Source: Cymbidium sinense (lineage: Eukaryota; Streptophyta; Magnoliopsida; Asparagales; Orchidaceae). From it: a DNA stretch of 64,000 nt. How positions within the stretch are numbered: the stretch's first letter is position 1; every line of letters starts with the position of its first letter. The stretch lies in assembly GCA_021442155.1 (NCBI GenBank), contig CM038222.1, positions 111,417,121 to 111,481,120 on the forward strand, in the 5' to 3' direction. Below are positions 59,181 to 64,000 of the stretch, piece by piece. A program made the translations under genes and the position numbers. Under the pieces are notes generated by a model. That model did not search any database. It had not been told where the DNA came from and worked only from the letters and a program-made list of their open reading frames with translations.

Positions 59181-60740
59181 TTAGTGACATTGACTTTGTG
59201 AATTTGTGGGAATCTCACCGCAGTAAGGCAAACAAGTTGAACGGGTTCACTGCCATTCTTGTGGCCTTATTGAACATTTTAGCTATTCTAACTATAGCAA
59301 TTGTGACTCCGACCACTTCTTAGAACCCATAAGGGGAGGCTAGTGCTCACCCTTATAAGGAGAAGATAGCCATGATAAGTGCACAACTTGTGAGTATCTT
59401 TGGAGGCACCTTTGATTCAACATAAGAGAGTGTTGATGAATCAAATGTTGGACTGGCTATAATGAGGGTGGCCATAGAGGAATGTTTTATTCAAGTGAAT
59501 TATGCTTCTCCTCACACACGGTAAGCTTTTTATGTTCACATCTTATATCTTTATTTCTAATTATAGCTAAGAATGTTAGGGTTACTCACCAGCTCTTCAA
59601 GTCATTTCTTTCAAAAGTCGAGGTAACTTTATAGAGTCAATTCACCTTTCTATGGTTGATCTGCTTGGCCATTTCCTATGTAGAAGGGAATTCCACTTGT
59701 TTGATAGGTGGCTTCTTTTTCTGAGAGTTGAGCTATTGCTAATCTCTTAATTAAATTTTAATTTCTAATTTTTAATGAATTATTTTCTTGCTAACTCCAG
59801 TTTAGTCATAAATTGAATTGGTGGTGTCGCGTGTATACCTGCCAGAGAGTTCTTGTTTAATAGAGACAACCATCAAAGCTCCCATCGCTACAACCACCTT
59901 CAACTTTGTTTACTTCAGGGAAATGATTGTCTATTTTCCCTCTCTTATTCACAAAAATAATGGCAAGTCAATGAAAGGTGAGTCTACTTGGCAACTGGGG
60001 ATTAATATGGAAAAACAATAATGTGTATTTATGGATTCATTCAAGGTCATCACTCTATAAGGAGATATTGCTTTCCCGTGAGAAGCCATAAACTCATCCA
60101 AATAGATTATAGGTTGTGATCATAGTTGTAGTTAGCGTGGCATCGGTGATAGTCCTTGGAGGTGGAGTACCAGTGTAACCTTGCAACCATGAAAGCTAAG
60201 GTGGCATTTCTACAAAACTCAGTCAATTCATAGAGTACTTCATTTTTCTTTTTTTGGCCTGAATTATCTATTTGCTTATATGTGTGAGAGAGAGATAGAC
60301 TCACCAAAGATTAACACTCAAACCCTATAATAAAATTGCTATAAAAATAATGTAATAGGGTTATAGTGACTGTGTTGTACTTTTTACTTGCGATTATAAA
60401 TAATAAATATTTTACATTTTCTCTGCTCATAAATACTATTTAATATTTTTATTATTGCGCATTAGTTATTTCTTTTTAGCCCTTATCACTCAAGATATTT
60501 ATGAGATTCAGGTAATCATTTCTTCACTTAATACTTGATGTGACACCTATGCTACCATAACTTTCTTATCATGTCTATAAATTCTCCTTAACTATAGTAG
60601 TTAAAACTTTATTGCTTTCCTCAAGATGTGCAAGTTGAACCTTTATATGAGTAGCATTTGATCACATTCCCATTTATAGCAAATATAGATTTCCTGGAGA
60701 AGGCCTCTTTAACTTTCCATCAGTCCTATATCAAGTAGGT
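59180..60740 (+). pseudogene. Decayed coding-like region upstream of ORF1 domain (element E)
   Basis: Patches of open frame, for example 59818-60021 (VVSRVYLPESSCLIETTIKA), separated by AT-rich non-coding sequence. No domain recognised. It lies in the same orientation as the ORF1 remains at 60780-62235 and may be their 5' part. Confidence 0.3.
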
Positions 60741-60779
60741 TCCAAATATAAGTGCCTTCATCACAACATTCATGTTTTA

Positions 60780-61010
60780 TGAATATTGTAGCAGTGATCC
60801 AAACTTCACCGTGCGAGTGGCCAAGAAGAGAGAGCACCTCAACTTGGTCAGAATGCACGAGTTATGCATTTCACTTGCCCATTTTTGGAATGGGTTTTGA
60901 CTTCCTCTTCCTCATGAGTGGATTGACATCCTCTCTTTCTTTGGTATGGTTCCCACCCATATCTTTCCCATCTTGATGGTGAGCATCACTTCTTTCATCA
61001 TGTGCTTATA
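60780..61010 (+). pseudogene. Gypsy-type ORF1 domain remnant (PF04195-like)
   Basis: The plus strand reads KREHLNLVRMHELCISLAHF, then LPLPHEWIDILSFFGMVPTH and IFPILMVSI, with one stop (TGA, about 60898) in the middle. This has the pattern of the 'putative gypsy type transposon' domain (PF04195): ...G.R.PLHPF...LL..YGI.P.QL.PN.W....  That domain opens the accessory ORF of many plant Tat-type and non-autonomous gypsy elements. Function of the family is not known. Assignment is from pattern memory, no search was run. Confidence 0.4.
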
Positions 61011-61429
61011 AGAAGAGAATATTTTGTGGAGCCTAGACCTCTTTCATTAAGCATTCATGGTGAAAGGGCACTAAGATGGGATCGAGCAATCTTCAATGAC
61101 TTTATTTACAATTCATGATCTATAGAATAAAGTGCATAAGTGGCACTCATAATTTCTATGTGTGAATAGTGCATCTCAATGTGTGAATAGTGTCACCATA
61201 CTCGATGAGTTGAGTGTCAACTATCCCCCTTCTCTATCAACAGAGTAGGGTCACCATACTCAACAAGTTGAGTGCACAAGAGTTGGAGGTGATGGTGAGG
61301 CTGTAGGGTTGTAGCCTAGCCTAAATGTCTCCCTCTACCTTCTCTTTGGCAATGTTTCCATCATTATTGGTAAATTATGATCATTTTTATTCGCTATTTA
61401 GTTTATATTTTTGGTGACTCATTCTTTTT

Positions 61430-62235
61430 AACTCTCTTCTCTTACTTATAGGGGACATGACTCTGGTACCCCCGGGCTTAGTCCTGACATGCTCCAATTC
61501 CTTTAGAAAAATGAATGGGAGATTGTTAGATGAGTGACCAATGGTGAGGATGGAGCTTCTCTCAAGGTCGATGAGGAGGAAGAGGAGGAAGGGGAGTTGA
61601 GTGAAGCTGCCTTTGAGGCCACTGATGAGGCAGGCCATGCTTAGCTCTAAGGAAGTCTAGAAAAAAAAATAGCAAGCTCATCTCATCATAATCACTAGCA
61701 GAGTTGCGAGTCTGTAGAGGGGGAGTAAGCTTGAAAAATAATAACACTCCAAACTTGCTTGAGGCCACCTGTAAATCGTACAAGCTCAGCTCTTCCATCT
61801 ATTCATAGCATCGTGATGATCTTTTGGTTGATAATTTTAGTGCTCGCTTTCCATATACTATAATGACTGCCCTGATAATGGCATAGCAGTTGACATGGGA
61901 GGTCAGTTACAAATTTTTTTAGAAGAGGAAGGAGGCCTTTTCAAATAAGTCCTAGTTGGTGAACATGGATAAGAAATTAACATCTCTCAAAGCCAAGAAT
62001 ATAGATATTCAGGCCAAGGGTGCTCACTAAGAATAAGAGAAGGAAAGAGCAATTATGGAGCTCACTCACCTTACAGAGGCAAAGAGAGAGTATGTGGAGG
62101 AATTCTCATGTCAAACTAGAGAGTTTTAGGAAAGGGAAGCCAAGTTTGCTCAATTTCTTTGTTCTAATGAGTACCAAGAGCTCTTATAGCAAAAGCTGAA
62201 GGACAACACTTACTTTATTACTTGATGCCAAGTTT
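61430..62235 (+). pseudogene. Acidic and coiled-coil part of gypsy-type ORF1 (element E)
   Basis: Follows the PF04195-like domain in the same strand. An acidic run of Glu/Asp (61560-61605: VDEEEEEEGELSEAAFEATD) is followed from about 61920 by Lys/Glu-rich helix: KKLTSLKAKNIDIQAKGA, MELTHLTEAKREYVEEFS, REAKFAQFLCSNEYQELL. Heptad-like hydrophobic spacing suggests a coiled coil. The F-x-x-S-x-E-(Y/F) near the end is typical of the C-terminus of this ORF in plant elements. Broken by several TAG/TAA. The minus-strand frames at 61387-61638 and 61562-61798 are shadows. Confidence 0.5.
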
Positions 62236-62239
62236 CTAG

Positions 62240-62690
62240 ATTTCTTAAGTGTACTCACACTCATGGACTCAGATGGTGATGTGGAGGGTATCTCAAATTG
62301 ATATATCTTTCCTCATTTATTTCTTTATAAATTTTTCTTTAGAGAGTAGGGAATCTGTATCTTACTCACTCAATTATAAAAACATTTTATATGAAATGAA
62401 AATCATAAGTGTATTTTTAATTGAGCATACTTATTTGAGTAATTTCTAGATTTATTTTCATACTAAATATTTTTAAATGTATGCTTTATCACTGAGCTCA
62501 AACTTACTGGTCGATACACAAATGACCCCATAACTTAGAATATTTTGAATCATAAAAGTAAAACACTTTCTAGGGTGGTCTTTCTTGAGTTAAGATGATG
62601 TTAGAGATAGCTAATCTAAGTATACTTGCTAAGATCATGTTTACTTATTTGAATAAATCAACTTTATGACTTAGCAAATTTTGAACCTTC
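62240..62690. other. 3' untranslated AT-rich stretch of element E
   Basis: No coding signal after the ORF1 stop. The open frame 62249-62449 is AT-rich and unsupported. Confidence 0.35.
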
Positions 62691-63285
62691 AATCAATAGA
62701 AAAAACCTTCTTGTGTAGAGTTAGTCTTTCTTGAGTTTAGTTGTTGACCTTACGAGGTGTTGGTCTTACACTATAGTTGCCAAAAACACAAAATACTAGT
62801 CTTTTAAGTTTAGTCACTAACCTCATCTGGTGTAGATCTTACACTATTATCACTAACTGTATATGTGTTGGTCCTTTTGGTTACCAACTAGAAGAGTTAG
62901 TTTTTTTTTTTTGAATTTAATTGCTGACCACATTGGGTGTCAGTCTTACACCATTATCACCGACCACATGGGTTGTTGGTCTTTTTAGAGAAAAACTAAG
63001 AGAGTTGATCTTTTCTAAGTTTAGTCATCGACCTCACAGGTTGTTAGTCTTACACTATAGTTACCAACTGTACAGAGTTAGACTTTTTAGTTTCCAACTA
63101 AAAGAGTTAGTCTTTTTGGAGTTTAGTAGCTAACCTGTCCAGGTGTTAGTGTTACATTATTAGTACCAACCATATGGGGTGTTGGTCTTTTTAGTTCCTA
63201 ACTAGGAGAGTTGGTCTTTTATGAGTTTAGTCACTGACCTCACAGAGTGTCGGTCTTACACTATAAGTCTCAAGGATATATTATC
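62690..63285. repeat. ~105-bp tandem array (element E 3' region)
   Basis: Five to six units with GAGTTTAGT..TGACCTCAC, GGTGT.GGTCTTACACTATA, then ACCAAC, GGTCTTTTTAG and CTAA.AGAGTTGGTCTTTT. The AGAGTT(A/G)G word recurs at 62893, 63001, 63102 and 63208. The open frame 62921-63133 reads this repeat. Confidence 0.8.
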
Positions 63286-63600
63286 AAACTAGTCTTCTAG
63301 GGCCAAGAGTGGCATGCTAAGAATTTGAATATGCTACTCAAGATTTCGGTGCTCATCAAGTGAAACTTTATACTAGCCCAAAAATGGTGTACCAAGTTTT
63401 TGATTCATCACATAGCTCCCCAAGTGTTCTTGTATTAAGGGTTTTCTTTACTTTACATCAGTATTTCTTGGGCCAAGAGAGGCATGCCAGGTACTTGGAT
63501 CTCCTACTCGAGCTTTCAATGCTATCTTAGTATCTTTCTTTGGGCCAAAAATTGTACACTAGGAATTTTGAGTCATCACGTAGCTCCCCAAGTATAAGTT
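63285..63600. repeat. ~168-bp tandem repeat, two units
   Basis: GGCCAAGAG(T/A)GGCATGC at 63302 and 63471, and GAGTCATCACGTAGCTCCCCAAGT at about 63563 against GATTCATCACATAGCTCCCCAAGT at about 63399. It lies directly after the ~105-bp array. Confidence 0.75.
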
Positions 63601-63709
63601 TCACCTTTCAACTTTTGACTATGCTCTTTTGAATATATGATTATCTTACCAATTACATAATTTAAGAAGAAAAATATGTACAACTTTATTTTTTAAAATA
63701 AAAATGTAC
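63601..63709. other. Short AT-rich spacer before LTR D
   Basis: No coding signal or repeat. No polypurine tract just before the LTR. Confidence 0.4.
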
Positions 63710-64000
63710 TGTTGCCCTCACTTTTGGAGTGAAGATTGATCCCCCTCATCTTAGATCTAAGAGACTTTTAGACACTTAGACTTTTGTAGTGCTAGGACAC
63801 ATCTAGTTATTAAAGGAAAACTAAACCTGAGCCTAGTGACTTATAGGGTAAGCCTAGAGTTTACCTTGGGACAAATAGGTTTCACCTACCTTAAGGCCTA
63901 AACTAAGACTCATGCCCATCAAATCATCCAAACTTAAGCTCATGTGATTGCAGTTAAACAAACTCAAACCTATTCAATTAATCTTAATTGAATTTAGTTT
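63710..64000 (+). mobile_element. LTR 'D', first 290 bp (runs off window)
   Basis: TGTTGCCCTCACTTTTGGAG, then TTAGACACTTAGAC and the rest of the opening block that starts LTRs A, B and C. It is closest in wording to LTR A (GTGAAGATTGATCC against GTGAGGATTGACTC). It cannot be told whether it is a solo LTR or a 5' or 3' LTR. Confidence 0.75.

Overview
The window is nuclear DNA of a flowering plant, to judge from the AT-rich repeat landscape, plant-type Ty3/gypsy retrotransposons, a tRNA-derived SINE, long (TA)n/(CA)n microsatellites and the absence of any dense gene array. I cannot name the species. I found no intact host gene. Nearly everything that can be identified is nested, decayed transposable elements and tandem repeats.

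Layout. (1) 1-2.9 kb: GC-rich tandem arrays (units of about 69, 76 and 84 bp) separated by GC-rich minisatellite. (2) 2.9-4.3 kb: an orphan coding fragment on the minus strand, a ~750 bp inverted repeat, a (TA)n tract and a foldback/MITE-like element inserted in it. (3) 5.3-9.6 kb and 16.5-17.6 kb: a badly decayed Ty3/gypsy element on the minus strand (gag, zinc knuckle, protease, RT, RNase H and integrase can all be traced). It is split by a 6.9 kb solo LTR ('LTR A', 9606-16540) which itself carries a SINE. (4) 19.4-52.7 kb: a second LTR copy ('LTR B', 19412-24923 plus 50291-52684), split by a full-length 25.4 kb retrotransposon ('element C', 24924-50285) flanked by a perfect 5-bp target duplication AGGGT. 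(5) 52.7-58.3 kb: unassigned AT-rich sequence, then a second fragment of the decayed minus-strand gypsy family. (6) 58.3-63.7 kb: remains of another element encoding a gypsy-type ORF1 protein with a coiled coil, followed by tandem repeats. (7) 63.7-64 kb: the start of a further LTR of the A/B/C family, running off the window.

Element C is the best-defined object. It has ~5.7-6.1 kb LTRs (TG start, short TGTTG/CAACA-type ends), a ~65-bp hairpin tandem array after the 5' LTR, an unrecognised ORF upstream of gag, gag with a CHHC zinc-binding motif, protease, RT with YVDD, two successive RNase H domains, integrase, and a 2.7 kb hypervariable 3' region made of tandem repeats. The second RNase H, the very long LTRs and the repeat-rich untranslated regions place it in the Tat/Ogre branch of plant Ty3/gypsy elements. 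All its reading frames are broken, and it has lost the end of its 5' LTR and its primer-binding site, so it is dead as it stands.

Order of events by nesting: the minus-strand gypsy element came first, then LTR A inside its gag, then the SINE inside LTR A. Independently, LTR B inserted and element C later inserted into LTR B. All identity statements are by eye; no alignment or database search was run.
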